DNA of 64,000 nt from Monocercomonoides exilis (lineage: Eukaryota; Preaxostyla; Oxymonadida; Polymastigidae), in contig LSRY02000004.1 in the NCBI GenBank assembly GCA_001643675.2, forward strand, positions 936,001 through 1,000,000. The letters are read 5' to 3'. Within the stretch, counting starts at the first letter, position 1. Each line of letters starts with the position of its first letter. The position numbers and the translations under genes were made by a program. A model generated the notes under the pieces. That model was not told the DNA's origin. It was given only the letters and a program-made list of their open reading frames with translations, and made no database searches. Positions 42,901 to 55,800 of this stretch are shown here, piece after piece.

Positions 42901-43152
42901 CAAATGGCTATTTTTTTTTTTGAAAAGTTCCTTTTGTTTTATTTTCCAATAGAATGAAAATGTCATATTTCGATCAATTTTCTGTTCCCACTCACCAAAT
43001 TTCGCTGTCATGAAAGTGAAATCATCGCGATGTTATTATTTTCATGACAGCGAAATTTGGTGAGTGGGAACAGAAAATTGATCGAAATATGAAATTTTCA
43101 TTCTATTGGAAAATAAAACAAAAGGAACTTTTCAAAAAAAATTAGCCAAATA
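42901..43152. repeat. Foldback element D, near-perfect palindrome with ~112-bp arms
   Basis: The left arm runs from 42901 to about 43014 and the right arm from about 43039 to 43152, with a loop of some 24 nt. Arms differ at only a few bases. The DNA or RNA could form a long hairpin. Landmarks are TTCCTTTTGTTTTATTTTCC and CCCACTCACCAAATTTCGC on the left and their complements on the right. Confidence 0.9.
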
Positions 43153-43331
43153 GTTTTTGTCTATATTTTCTAATTAGGTGTTTGTCACATATTTTGTGAT
43201 GTCAAGAAAAAATTTTTGATTACAACAATTTTTCACTTTCCTGATTTTCTTTTAACTCAGAAAAAGGTTCCACATTTATTTTTTTCATTATAAAATGTTT
43301 CCAGAAAATTAATAGAAATTTTTACTCGAAA

Positions 43332-43332
<1 letters not shown>

Positions 43333-43390
<58 letters not shown>
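43333..43390. repeat. Poly-A homopolymer, about 58 nt
   Basis: An unbroken A run read directly, between foldback D and the second copy of the MITE core. It may be an insertion tail or a slippage tract. Confidence 0.9.
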
Positions 43391-43392
<2 letters not shown>

Positions 43393-43479
43393 ATGCTCCA
43401 CGAAATAGAGAATGATTTCTAATATAATTACACAAATTAATTTCTGGTTATTGTTCATCAGAGGTGGATTACAAAATAG

Positions 43480-43750
43480 GGGAAAATATGGGCATTCAAG
43501 CTTTTTATGCACAAAGCGTGAAAAAATTGTTTCGCACATAACCTAATTTCGCTTTCTCAGATTTCAAAATAAATTGGACTTTCATGTCTGAAAGCAAGAA
43601 TCATTAAAATCGAAACATAAATTATTGTGTCATTTCACGAATTTCAAAAAATGTTCCCATTTTTGTTGTGTTTTTTGTTCTCAAAAAGTCAATGAAAAGT
43701 GCATTATTTTTCAATGAAAATGCATGAAGCAAAATATTTTGCCCTAAGTG
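43480..43750 (-). mobile_element. Second, reversed copy of the MITE core without its terminal repeats
   Basis: Read on the minus strand, this segment follows 41980-42255 base by base with moderate divergence. Shared landmarks in order: GGGCAAAATATTT, CATTGAAAAAT, ATGCACTTTTC, GTTGACTTTTTG or its variant, ATTCGTGAAATG, TCTGAGAAAGCGAAAT, GCTTTGTGCA and TATTTTCCCC. The 120-bp terminal repeats and inner hairpin are missing, so either it is a truncated relic or the core is an older element into which the ends were later added. Confidence 0.75.
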
Positions 43751-44593
43751 AGCACTGAAAAATGAAAATGTCTGTTTTTGACTTCTTCATTATTATTTCA
43801 GTTGAATCATTTACTTTTGAAAGTTATGACAAATTTTGTATTTGTGAACAAAATCATTTTTTTGTGACAAATAACATTTGAAAAGTCAACAATACGAAAA
43901 AAGGAATGATTTCAAATATTATCACAAAATTTTATATTTTCTTTGTCTCTGTGTGCTGAAGTGAAAACTGTTATATTGAACTTTATTATGAAAAACACTA
44001 TACTCCATTTGAAATCTTCCACATGAAGAAGATTATTTTTTTTTACAAAAAATTTTTTTTCTTTTGAAATTTGTTTTGAAATATGATAATTCTCATCTAT
44101 TTTTATTTTTCTTAATAAGATATTCAAGCTTTTTTTTTTTTTGAATAACAAAGTTTGAGAGTTTATAAGAAGATTGCTTTCAAGTTTGGTCAATCATCTA
44201 TTGGTTTTTTTTAAGAAACAAATTTATATTCACAGAGAAGAGAAAATATTAATGAGTCCAATTCGATGTTTATACACAATGATCAGGATTAAGAGAATTT
44301 GATTTCCATGTGACCATAATCGGTTTTAATAGAAGATCATATCTTTCTTTTTTTCGTTCAGCAACGAAAAAGGCCTCAAAGCAAGTACATTAGCATTTAA
44401 CTGCTTTCAATACAAACAATAATATTTCTCTCGCTTTATTTGTCAGTTTTATTTCAGGGCCTCGTCATCTTTCTTTCAGTTTGTCTTTTTTAATTTTCAG
44501 AGGTTAATATCTTTACTTGCGGTTTAAACATCTATTTTTTAAATATCCATTTCACTTGTAATTCAACAGTAATAAAAATATTGTGGCCAAAAC
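43751..44593. other. Intergenic upstream of the serine-rich membrane protein
   Basis: AT-rich with T-rich runs (44030-44060, 44125-44145); no coding frame. It presumably holds the promoter of the gene starting at 44594. Confidence 0.5.
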
Positions 44594-47157
44594 ATGGAGC
44601 CTCTTGTTGAAAATGCTCCACAAAATCCTCACTCTTCTCCCCCGACTCCACTCAAAAACCAGATAAATAAAGCAAAAGAGAAAATTCACGACATATCTCG
44701 TGACGACACACCTGCTTCGCAATTATCTTCTGATTCTGACGATGACAGCCTTGATTCATCATCTGAAACACTTTCATCAACCGATTCAGAAGATTCTGAC
44801 ACTGGAACAACAACATCTACAATTACAAACAGTTCGTTTTATTCTTCCCCCAGTGATGATGATTTTACAGAGAGTTCTGTGTCTCCTGCTGAGTCAGTCG
44901 ATCGTCAAAATAAAGCTTTGTTGTTTAACAGCCAACCGATAACAACTTCACGCAATACAACCGAGGCCTCAGAACCTGCTGATAAAATTTATGGAGTTGC
45001 TCCAAGCATTTATTTATCTCCTAATAGGATGCCCAATGAAAATAGCACACCAAAAATTGATTCTAATATACCACACTTTTCAGGGACGCCTCAAACTCCA
45101 CCTCAAATGATGACGTCCCCCCATACAAAATCTGATTTAACATTCCCTTCAAATGTTTCACTTCATACCGGAACTCTTGTTATCGGATCCCCTTCATCCA
45201 CAAGTTCAATGTCTTCATCATTTCAAAATTCAAGCCAACTTTCATCTCCTTTACCTTCATTTGCAGCAAACGGTGCATTTGGCTCGCCGTCAGTCAACAT
45301 CCTGCAGCAAATGAACTCTTCCGGTTCTTCTGCCGCGATCAACCAGCACTCCCCTTCTCACGCTCCAATGGTGCTGCCTCTACCGTCGCAGCACACCGTC
45401 TCTGAGATTGTGCTTCCCTCTCTCTCCACCACACCCACTGAGCATGCCCCGCTGTCTGCCTCACACTCAGCAATCCACTCACAGCCTCACACACCGTCTC
45501 ATTCTCCATCCCCAAGCTTCACATCTTCACCTTCGCCAACATTCACCTGCCCTTCGCTTTCTCCAACACCGCTCTCTTCCTCGCCCATCGCGTCTTCTTA
45601 CGCCTTCACTTCGCCAGAGCAGGCTTATCAGACATACAACACACAACCTCAACCTTACCCTTTCATGCTCTCCAACCCTTTTCAAGCAGCCAACTACTCA
45701 CCTATTTCCACCCTTCCCCCCGGTTTCTACCCTGTTCCTCTTCCTTCTTTCCCTCAAAACCAATTCCCCCTCCAACAAACAATGCCTTTTATTCCATACC
45801 AACCTGCATACCAACCTTTCACCTCTTCTCCCATCACTCAGCTGTATCCAATGCCCATCCAGTTCACTCAGGCTGGCCAGCCTCTCTACGCAACCTCAGC
45901 TGCCTCTGCTCCTTCTGCTGCTTCTCCTTCTTCATTCATTTCTTCTGTTTCTTCTTCTTCTTCCGCTTCTTCCGCTTCTTCTTCTTGTTCTTCTCCTTCT
46001 TCATTTGCTTCACCTGCCTTTCCTTCTCTTCCTTCTCCTCAGAATCTGCAGCCGTTCAGCCCTGAATCCCGGACACACCCACGTTTGTCTGAACATCTGC
46101 TGATTCTGCCGACTTCCCCCCAGCACAACACAGACTCCCCCAAGCACCACCAGCAAAGGAACCGCAAAAAGACCTCCCGCTTCACATACGTCCCTCAAAG
46201 CCACCATCGCGACGGAGAGGCTCAATCATCATCATCATCTGCATTGACTCCTGTTTCTTCTTCTGCTTCTCCTGCTTCATCATCATCGTCATCTTCTTCT
46301 CCTTCTGCTGTTTCTTCTTCTTCTTCTTCTGCCCCGTTCTCTCCAGCTGTCTCAGTCAGTGCGTCTCCACTGCATCTTGGTTCTTCTCTTCCGATGTCCC
46401 CTGCCTCTCCTTCCTCTTCTTCTTCCTCTGCGTCGCTTTCATGTAGAGGCAACTCTCTCTTTGGAGACACACAATCACCAGTTGTGCCATCGAATGCGTC
46501 GACACCTGGAAGTTCTTCTGGCTCTTCTAATTCATCCAAATCTTCTTCTTCTTCTGCCAATTCTTCTCATTCTTCTTCTTCTCATTCTTCTTCTTCTGTT
46601 TCTTCTTCATCTGTTCCTTCTTCCTCTTCCTCTTCTTCCTCCTCCTCTTCTTCTGCAGGCCCAGCTGCTGTTCCTGTGCCTTATATCAGCAACATTTCTG
46701 TGGCACAGCCAGCTCGCCGCAATGAAAGCACCCACACGTCACGAACTAAACCTCCCCTCAACTTCAACACTCTCTCGTCGCTTGCGCCTTCTTCACAGAC
46801 ATCTCACACAGCTGCCTCTTTCAGCTATAAGAATTCATCATCATCTTCCTCTTCTCTGCCTTCCTCTTCCTCTTCTTCTCCTTCAGTTATCACTTCCTCC
46901 TCCTCCTCCTCTCCTTCTTCTTCAAAATCATCCTCATCTCATTCTCCATCTCCATTCCCTTCCACATCCGTATCATCCTTATCATCCTCCTCCACACCAT
47001 CATTTCCTCCGTCTTCCTCTCCTCCCTCTGGAACACTCTCGCCTCTTTCCTTCTCTTCCGCTGCATCTCAACATCATCACAACAGCACTTTGGGAGGCAG
47101 TGAAAGAAATGAAGCAACTCATTCTTCATTAAATGCAACAGACAATCAAACACATAA

Positions 47158-47205
<48 letters not shown>

Positions 47206-47974
47206 TTCTTCTTCTTCTTCTTCTTCTTCTTCTTCTTCTTCTTCTTCTTCTTCTTCTTTTTCTTCCTCTCTTCATCAGCTCAGCAGTTCCTCGTCAGTCA
47301 GTTCTAATGGTTCTAATTCTCATTCTATCTCAGGATCTCAAAAGCTACCGAAAAAAGAAGCTAACAAAGCAACAGAAAAGAGCAGTAATACTCAAAATGT
47401 CCTACCAGTTCACTCGATTCTGGAGACAGCAGAAGCAAATGCTCATTCTTCGTTAAACAACACCAACACCAGCAGCATCATTAGCAGTAACAGCAGCAGT
47501 AACAGCAGTAGCATTAGCAGCAATAATAATAATAACAGCAACTCGAAAAAGACTTCTTCATCTTCTTCTCACTCATCCAAGAAATTGAGTGTGAACAGCG
47601 TGGAATTCAAGCCAACACACAGAAAAGTGGAGATCGTGTTTCAAAAGAAGCAAACAACAGGCAAAGATGAAGGAAAAGGAAGAGGAGAAGGAAAAGAAGG
47701 AAAAGAAGGAAAAGAAGGCAATAGAATCCAAACAGCATCACAACCATCTCAACAAAACAGTCAACAATTCCAAAACAGCAAAGTCATCCAACCAAAGTTC
47801 GCAAAACCGGAGCGTGTGAACACAAATCAGGTTGCTCAGCATCCAAAAAGGCATCTCAAACAACAAAAAGAAGAACAATCAGATTCAGCTACAACACCAG
47901 CAGCATCGTCAACATCAGTGTCACCATCGCCTTCTTCTTTGTCTTCTTCTTCCTCTTCCTCTTCTTCTTCTGCC

Positions 47975-48007
<33 letters not shown>

Positions 48008-50887
48008 TCTTCCTCTCCCTCCTCTTCCTCTTCTTCATACACCAACACTCCATCCGAGTTCAGTTCTCCTTCCTCTTCTGAATCATCCACAATGTTCCAG
48101 TCGCCTCAGAGCGAGCTTCTACCAGCCATTTCCAAATCTCCATCTGACTCTTCAACTTCAACTTCAATTTCTTCTGCTTCTTCTTCTTCTTCTGTTTTAT
48201 CTGCCTCCTCATTAGACTCCCCTCTTGTTCCAACACTTCTGAATTCTGTCACTCCATTCACCACTCCCTTTGCCACTCCATCAACATTTGCCTCATCCAC
48301 TGATGCTTCTTCTTCTGCTTCTACTTCTTCTTCTTCTGGTCCTTCTTCTGTTTCTGATTTGACCTCTGCCTCTCCCACACAATCTATCAGCTCATCGCTC
48401 TCTTCTGCCACTGAAACAGAGGTTAATTGCTCTTCTTCTTCCTCTTCCTCCTCTTCTTCTTCTGCTGTTTCTGGTGCTGATCCGATCATCCGGCCAAAGT
48501 CAACGCCTCTTTCGTGCTTCTCCAGCGAAGACAGCTTTGTTCTTCGGCATCTTCATTCATCTGTGGCGCCTTCATCAGTCGACGAGAACTATCTGTCAAA
48601 ACACACAAAGGCGTTTGCTTGCTCACCAGATGCTCGTTTCATTCTGCAGGAGGCGGAGTTTATGAGAGGAGGAAGTGAATCACCAGAGGGGAATGAAAGA
48701 ACAATGAGTAACAGTAATAACAATTGTAATTATCATCACAATTACAATAACAACAGCAACAACAATAACAGTGCATTTTCTCTCAACTCATCTCAGATGC
48801 TGTCTAAACATTCATCTTCCCACGATGACTGCAACACCACAGGCCATTTTATTGCCCATCCATCATCTGACGAGATCATCTCCTCTTCTCTTTCTCCTTC
48901 CTCTCCTTCTTCTTCTCTCATCCCTCGTTTGTCATTCTCTCAATCACGCATCGTCTCCCCACCAACAATCGCTGGCTTTTCTGCTGCTTCTTCTCCTTCC
49001 TCTCCTTTCGTCTTCTCCATCGGCTGCTCAAACAGCCCTGCCGACATCATCACACCTTCTCCTTCGTTTCCCCCTGCCTCGTTCGATTCTTCCTCATCGG
49101 TATTTCTGACTAAAAGGACGGATTCTTCAGAACACACACAAAAATTAGAGGGTTTTGATAGTGGCTCACAGAATTCGCTCTGCAAGACAGAGAGGCTGAC
49201 TGTACATGCGCTTTCAGACACGACTCTTCTGTCTTCTCTTTCCAAATCGTCTTTCCCTTTTAAATGCAAATCGGCTGATCTTCCTGAGCAGATAGAAAGT
49301 TCCTCTTTGTCTTCGGAGAATTCTTCTTCTGTCAAACAGCAGAGGAATTCACCTCATACGCAGTTTCAGACACAGCTTCAGTCACATTCACAATCACACT
49401 CACAGACACAGACACAACAACCACAAATGAATGTGTCGTTTCTGTTTCCTGATGTCGAAGTGAAACAGCCTGCGAAACAGTATTTGAATGCTTCTTGTAC
49501 GGAAAATGGCTCAATAAGGAGCAATGTTCAACAATCAGATTCTTTGGATCAACAAAATGTTGAGGCTAATAAACAGAATGAGGTTGGCGAGATTTCACTT
49601 CAAAAGCAAATGCAGCCATCAAATGAAACATTTCAATCGGATGTTCAGTTTTCTTCTTCTTCTTCTTCTTCTTCTTCTTCTTCTTCTTCTTCTTCTTCTT
49701 CTTCTTCTTCTTCTTCTTCTTCTTCTTCTTCTTCTTCTTCTTCTTCTTCTTCTTCTTCTTCTTCTTCTTCTTCTTCTTCTTCTTCATCTGAATCTATTTC
49801 TGAATCTTCTTCAAAGGCGTTCAGGCCTTTTATTTTTCCGAGTGATATTTCTCCGTCAGAAAATGACAAACCTACTTTTCCTCAAACTTCAGTGAAGACT
49901 TCTTCATCACAACATTCCTCTTCCTCTTCCTCTTCCTCTCCTTCATCTCCTTCATCTTCATTACCATCATCCTTTCCAATTTCAACAACATCCAAATCTT
50001 CTCCTTCACTACCTCTACCACCTTCATCATCATCGTCATCCTCTTCTTCTTCTTCTTCTTCTTCATCCACATCACCTTCATCCATTCATTCAGACACTTC
50101 GGCGATGAATGTTGGTTCACTCAGCTTTCACAACACCAAAACAAACAACAACAAACCAGCATCATCGGAACGATTCATCAAAACACCGGATCAATCTTCA
50201 GTTCATCTGTCTCCTGTTTTATCAGATTCTTCTTCTTCTTCTTCTTCTTCTTCTTCTTCTTCTTCTTCTTCTTCTTCTCATTCTTCATCTTCTTCTCTTC
50301 CTGAAGCTCTCAAAAAAACAGCGGAATTTCCACGTTCTTCCAATGCAGAGAAGCCAACCAGCCAAAAAGCTAAGCAAACAGAGCGACCTCCGCCGAAGCC
50401 GATACCATCCAATGCGAACACAAAGGAAACAGAACATTCAGCAAACAAAGCAAGTGGCAAAAGAAATGCTAATAAAAAAAGCAATTCAACAGCAACATCT
50501 TCGCTTTCACCAATTTCATTAAAGATTGAAGCTTCTGAGCTGTTAAAGGGAGAAAAAGAAAGCAAAAACGAGGAAAAAGCAATTTCTCCTCCATTTTTCG
50601 GTTTGGATCTGTCCATTTCATCGAATCAGACGTCAGTCACACAAAGAAATTCTCAAAGAAATAATCAGAAAAACAAAAAACAGAACAACCAGACAAAAGG
50701 GAAAAAGGGGAGAAAGAACAAAAATGAGGTTGAATTGCAGGCTCAGAAAAGTGTCATTGAAGGAGATGAGGTTAAAGCAGAAGAAGTTTTGTTTGATAAG
50801 AATAGCTCATCAACTGCAGATGCTTCATTTGAAGCAGGCGCTCTGCCTTCGAATGCTTCTCCTCAATTTACGTTATCTTCAACTTCT

Positions 50888-50920
<33 letters not shown>

Positions 50921-51673
50921 GCTTCCACTTCTGATTCAGCATCTTCATCTTTTGTTGTTTCAACTCTTCCTTCTTCAACACAAACAGCAAACACATCCAA
51001 CGAATCCGTCTTTTATCCAAAAGAAAACATAAGCAATATTTCTCTTATTGAAGAAGATGAGAAGCCAACTGTGTTAAGTACTTCTTTGTCTTCTCAGAAA
51101 TCACCTGATACTTTTGAAGCAGTGCAAACACAAGTGAACAAGAGGAAAAATAATTCAAACAGGAAAAAGCAGAATAATCGATATTCTTCATACAAAACAA
51201 ACCTTCACAACACTTCTTCTTCCTCCTCCTCCTATTCGTCTTCATCTTTACATTCACACAAGACTCGTCGGACATCATCCTCATCTCTCTCACGAAGCGA
51301 AGAACACAATGATGAAGAGAAGGAGAAAGAGAAGGAGAAGAAGAATGACACTGAAAATGACAATGACAATGACAATGACAATGACAATATCAATGACGAT
51401 GATTACATCGAAGATCATCATTCTCTTCATCATCAACCTCTTCCCGCGCAGAATCTTCGGATAAAATGGCAGCTGTTTGTGATTGTGCTGTCGATATTCA
51501 TTCTGATTCTGCTGCTGATTATCAGCCACGACGCACAGATGAAAGGGCTGGAGCCGCAGAGAAGAAGAGCGATGAGAAGTGGGAAAGGAGAAGGAGGGAG
51601 TGAAAGAGGGGGAGAAGGAGGGTTTTGGGAGAAAGTGAGCAGGATGGTGGATGAGTGGAAGGGGAGAGAGTGA
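44594..51673 (+). CDS. Serine-rich low-complexity protein with C-terminal membrane anchor, 2,359 residues
   Basis: A single exon from ATG 44594 to TGA. Most of the protein is Ser, Pro, Thr, Asn and Gln in disordered, homopolymer-rich stretches, with at least a dozen runs of 8 to 46 Ser. Short less-biased patches occur at about 470-520 (Pro/His-rich with FTYVPQSHHRDGE), around 1300 (SCFSSEDSFVLRHLHSS, DARFILQEAEFMRGG) and near 2030. A strongly hydrophobic segment lies at about 2294-2315 (WQLFVIVLSIFILILLLII), followed by a basic Gly/Arg-rich end of ~40 residues. There is no signal peptide, so it is probably inserted C-terminally with the huge Ser-rich part in the cytosol; a luminal, O-glycosylated mucin-like orientation would need another entry route. 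No family is recognised. The frame is held open through many repeats, which argues for real coding. Confidence 0.75.
47158..47262. repeat. TCA/TCT microsatellite encoding poly-Ser
   Basis: A run of TCA repeats changes to TCT repeats midway; both codons give Ser, so about 34 Ser are encoded by two adjacent arrays. This shows that repeat growth is constrained at the protein level. Confidence 0.85.
49650..49785. repeat. TTC/GAA microsatellite, about 45 units, encoding poly-Ser
   Basis: A pure TCT-codon array of about 135 bp inside the serine-rich gene. Long GAA/TTC tracts can form triplex DNA and slow transcription, as known for the human FXN intron. Confidence 0.9.
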
Positions 51674-52700
51674 AGTTTGAGGAGAGGGAGATGGAGAGGG
51701 AGAGGGAAGGAGAAGGAGAAGGGGAAGAGAAGGAAGAGGAAGAGGCGATTGAGGAAGGAGGAAAAAGAAAGGAGGAGGAGGAAGAGGTGGAATTTGTGCT
51801 TATTTTATCTTGTGTCTTTCTATCCTTTTTGTTATTTTTTATATCCTTTTGCCTTTTTTTTCTTCAATTAATTCACTTTCTTATTTTTTTTGATACATTC
51901 TTTTGCGTTGTATTTTGTTAAGGAAATTTATTGAAAATAGAAAAAAAAAAAATAATTTTTCAAAAAATTAATCAGAAATCTTTGTTGATTGCAATCTTAT
52001 ACATCTTTTTATTTGGACAGGATTATTTCGTTGGCAAATCTTTTTTTTTTATCAGTTTATCTTATTTTTTTTCTTGTTGTCATAATCATATGTTTTTTAT
52101 TCGCCTGTATAATTTGCAAAATTTTGTCATTAACTTATTTCCTTTCCTTTTTTTTTATTTTTATTTTTAATTTAATTTTATTTTTTTGCGTTAGAATGTG
52201 CAATCAGCAGTTTCTGGAGTTTTATCGATATGTTTGTTGTTTTAACACTGAAATATCATTAAAAAAAAAAATAAAATAGAAATATCTATGAATAGTTTCT
52301 TCTTTCTTTTTTCATTTCTCCTTTTATTTTGAAAAGAAAAGAAGATGAACTTGAGAAAAGAAAGGAAAACAAAATGAAGAACATCATGAGGCTTGAACAT
52401 AAAAGAATCAGAAAAATAGAAAATTCAAATAAAATAAATAAAATAAAATAGAATAAAATAGAATATAATAAAGTTATAATACAACACAATCCAAAGTTAA
52501 TTGAAGAAAAGAAAGAAAGAAAAAATATATAAAAAATTTCGTAAAAAAAGAAAAGAAAAGAAAATATTATGACATTATCAGAATTACATTTAAACATACT
52601 CACAAATATTTTAACTTATTTGCATTGCTTTTATTTCTTTTCATCCAACAAAAACGCAATATATTCAATGAATAAACATGAAAAATATATAAAAGCGCTT
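51674..52700. other. Convergent intergenic region
   Basis: Between the 3' ends of the serine-rich membrane protein gene (+) and the kinase gene (-). GA-rich just after the stop (51675-51790), then T-rich, with an AAATAAAATAGAATAAAATAG-type repeat at about 52430-52475. No gene is supported. Confidence 0.5.
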
Positions 52701-52808
52701 TTAAGGATGAGGTGTTTCCAAAGGTTTTTGTGTCTGCACATTTTGAGACTTTGCTAAAGTTGATGCAGATGTTGGTGTTGAAAGAGAAGAAGAAGAAGAA
52801 GAAGAAGT

Positions 52809-52839
<31 letters not shown>

Positions 52840-55800
52840 AGAGAAGAAGAATTAGCATTAGAACCAGATTTAGGAGAAGTAGTAGCAGTAATAGAAGCAT
52901 TACAAGCAGAAGAAGAAACATTAGAAGAAGTATTAGAATTTATCTGCACAGGAGTAGCTATCACAGAAATTGAGCCTCGTGTTCCAGAAGCAGAAATAGA
53001 CGAAGGAGAAACAGCAGACGCTGCAGCAAGTGTGCTTGCAAGTGAACTGGTCTGCCCAAACACAGAAGTCAATGGCACATACTTCTTTGGAAGTGGAGGA
53101 GGAGTGAAAGAAGAAGAAAGAGAAGAGGAAGTAGAAGAAGCAGTAGCTGCACTCAGCATCTGTGTTAAGGTAGCAATGATTGCCCTGAGTTGATTGTTCT
53201 CGTTCTGCAGTTGCTCCACGTCTTCTGCATAACATCCCATTGTGTGTGCTAATGTCGTCAGTGTGTGTGCTGGATGCTCACTTGGCGGAGATAGAGAGGA
53301 AAGAGGAGTCGAAGAAGACACAGAAGTCACAGATGTCACAGAAGAAGAAGGAGAAAGAGAAGGAGAAGAAACAGATGGAAGAGTCGCGAGTGAGTTCTGA
53401 GGGCGCAGTGATAGTGGAGACGTGCTCTGTTTTCCCTTCCCCCTTTCCTTATCCTTATCCTTCTCCTCCTTTTCCTTTTGAGGTGTTCCATTTGGTGTAC
53501 CATAGGGAGTGCCTCGTGTGAGTGAATGCAGCTGTGCCGTGGTGAGGGACATAGAGCGAGGCACCTGCGAAGACTGGCTCTTGTTCAGAGAGGAATAACG
53601 AGAGGGAAGAGAATCGTGGTCGAAGTGAGGAGGAGAAGGAGAGATGGAAGAGGCGCCATAAGAGCGGCCGGTGGATGAGTCAGAGATCTCGAAGCGGCGG
53701 CGGGGTGAGGCAAGAGAAGAGCAGGAGTTAACGAGGGAAGAAGAGGAAGGAGAAAGAGAGGAAGAGGGAGAAGAAGAAGAAGAGGAGGAGGAGGAGGAAG
53801 ATTTGGGTGAGGTGTAGACAGGTGTGGAGCTTGTGGAAGCGCTTCTGTGCAGAACAGGCTGAGTCTTTGAGTTGCTGTTGCTGCATTTGTCTGCGTCACA
53901 CCAGCTGAACCTGCCAATTCTGTGAGTCTCAGTCGATGTTGACTCTGGAGAAGTACTCGAGGAAGAAGAAGATAATGACGATGATGAATAAGGTGTGTTT
54001 GATTTGCTTTGAATGAATCCTGATGAAGTTCTGCTAAGTGGCGTCTTCGGCGATGTTGGCTGATGATAATTCGGCAGCAATGAAGACGTCGATGGAGAAA
54101 TGGCCGAAATTGACGACGAAAGAGGCACATCATTTTTGGCCATTCGAGGCGGAAGAGGAGCAGAAGGCTGTGAGCTAAGTGAGTTATACTGAAGTGCAGA
54201 TGAATCGGAAGAATAGGATAAACGAGAAGGAATAGAAGTTGAAGCACGGTTATCAGCAGCAGAAGCATCTAACGAAGAAGAAAGAGGCGACAAGCGTGTG
54301 ACTGACTCAGAAGTAGCATGAGACTCCATCGATTTGAGAGAAGGAGAGGCAGCTGAAGCATGAATGGCCTGAAATGGATTGTGCTGCGTGGCATTTTGTG
54401 ACTCGCCCAACACTCCCATGGAATGAGAGTAAGCAGACATCTGTGTGGTTGCCTGGGGGTTTGGATACAGCGACGACGAGCTGATCTCGGGATTGCGTGT
54501 GGAAGAAGAGAGATAGAATGGAACAAGCCCCGGAGGAAGTGATTTGTCGGGATTTGAACTGGAATTAGAACTGTCGCCTGAACTAGAAGTGTTGCTTGTT
54601 TCGGCTGCTTCTTTGGATTTTGAAGCTTGATCAGCCAGCTTATCGGTTGAATCTCTAATTGTGAACTTTGAACTGCTTTTTGCCACTTCTTTGGCTGTCT
54701 TCTCATCTTCTTTTTCATTCGCATTCGCATTGGAAGTCTCATTTTCTGCTTCTGCTTCTTCTTCCTCTTCCTCCTCTTGTTCTTCCTCTTCCTCTTCCTC
54801 ATCTTCGTTCTCTTCTCGACACGACTGCTTCACATCGCTAAAGTCCCACCCCATCCCTGATCCGTGCTTCCCTTGCCTCTCAAAGTCTATCGATGAACTG
54901 CGCGAGTCGCTCACCCCAAGAACATGCTCTATTTCCAAACTGTCGCTTGAAGGGGCTGCTTTGATACCTTCACCAAAACCTCCCGCGCTCCCTTTTCCCG
55001 CATCGGATGCAGCTTCTGCGCCTTTCTGCTGCTCTTTCTCTGCTTTCATTGCCTGCCTCTTCTTCTTTCTGATCAGCACTCTTGACACATATTCCTCGAG
55101 AAAGCTGTCTGGCTTTGCTTGCTGAATGAACTTGTGCTTCAGCAGCGCCAGCGGAGTACTCCGCTTGTTTGGGTCCTTCTGAAGACACTGCGACACAAAG
55201 TCGTGAAAATGCCTGGAAAACGACTTTGAATTATTCGGATCGCGCTTGGCTTTGTTTTTCTTTTGACGGCGCGAAGGAGAAGTGTCGGAAGACGAGTCAG
55301 CACCAAAATCATTGCTTTCACTTGAATCAGACTCCGTATCGTCATCTCTGTCATTCTCTTTTCTTCTTTCATTCGCTCTTCCGTTTAGCGCATGCTCATA
55401 TTCCTCTAAAGTAGGTGGAGGGCGATTTAAAACCATAGTCAGCACTTTCATTGGAGGATATTGAGAAAGGGGAACAGAAGCAGTTGCAAGTTCAATAGCA
55501 GTTATTCCCAAGGACCACACATCAGCTTTCATATCATACCCTCCAACTGTTGATTCTATAACTTCAGGAGCCATCCAGCAAGGAGTTCCAACAAATGTGT
55601 CTCTTTTCCCAACTCTTTCTCCATGCTCTATAAGAAATCCACTAACTCCAAAGTCTCCAAGATATACTCCTCCCTTTCTATCAAGAAGAATATTGGCAGC
55701 CTTTAAGTCTCGATGCATTTGACCTTGATTGTGGAGGTATACAAGTGCTTGCAAAACCCCTTTCAGAATTGTTGCTATTGCATCTTCAGTGAACCCATGC

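Noticed and set aside
46222-48489. Poly-Glu frames antisense to the serine-rich gene (and poly-Leu frames in the third phase)
   Set aside because: They are the automatic translations of TCT/TCC repeats in other frames. Only the Ser frame stays open for 7 kb.
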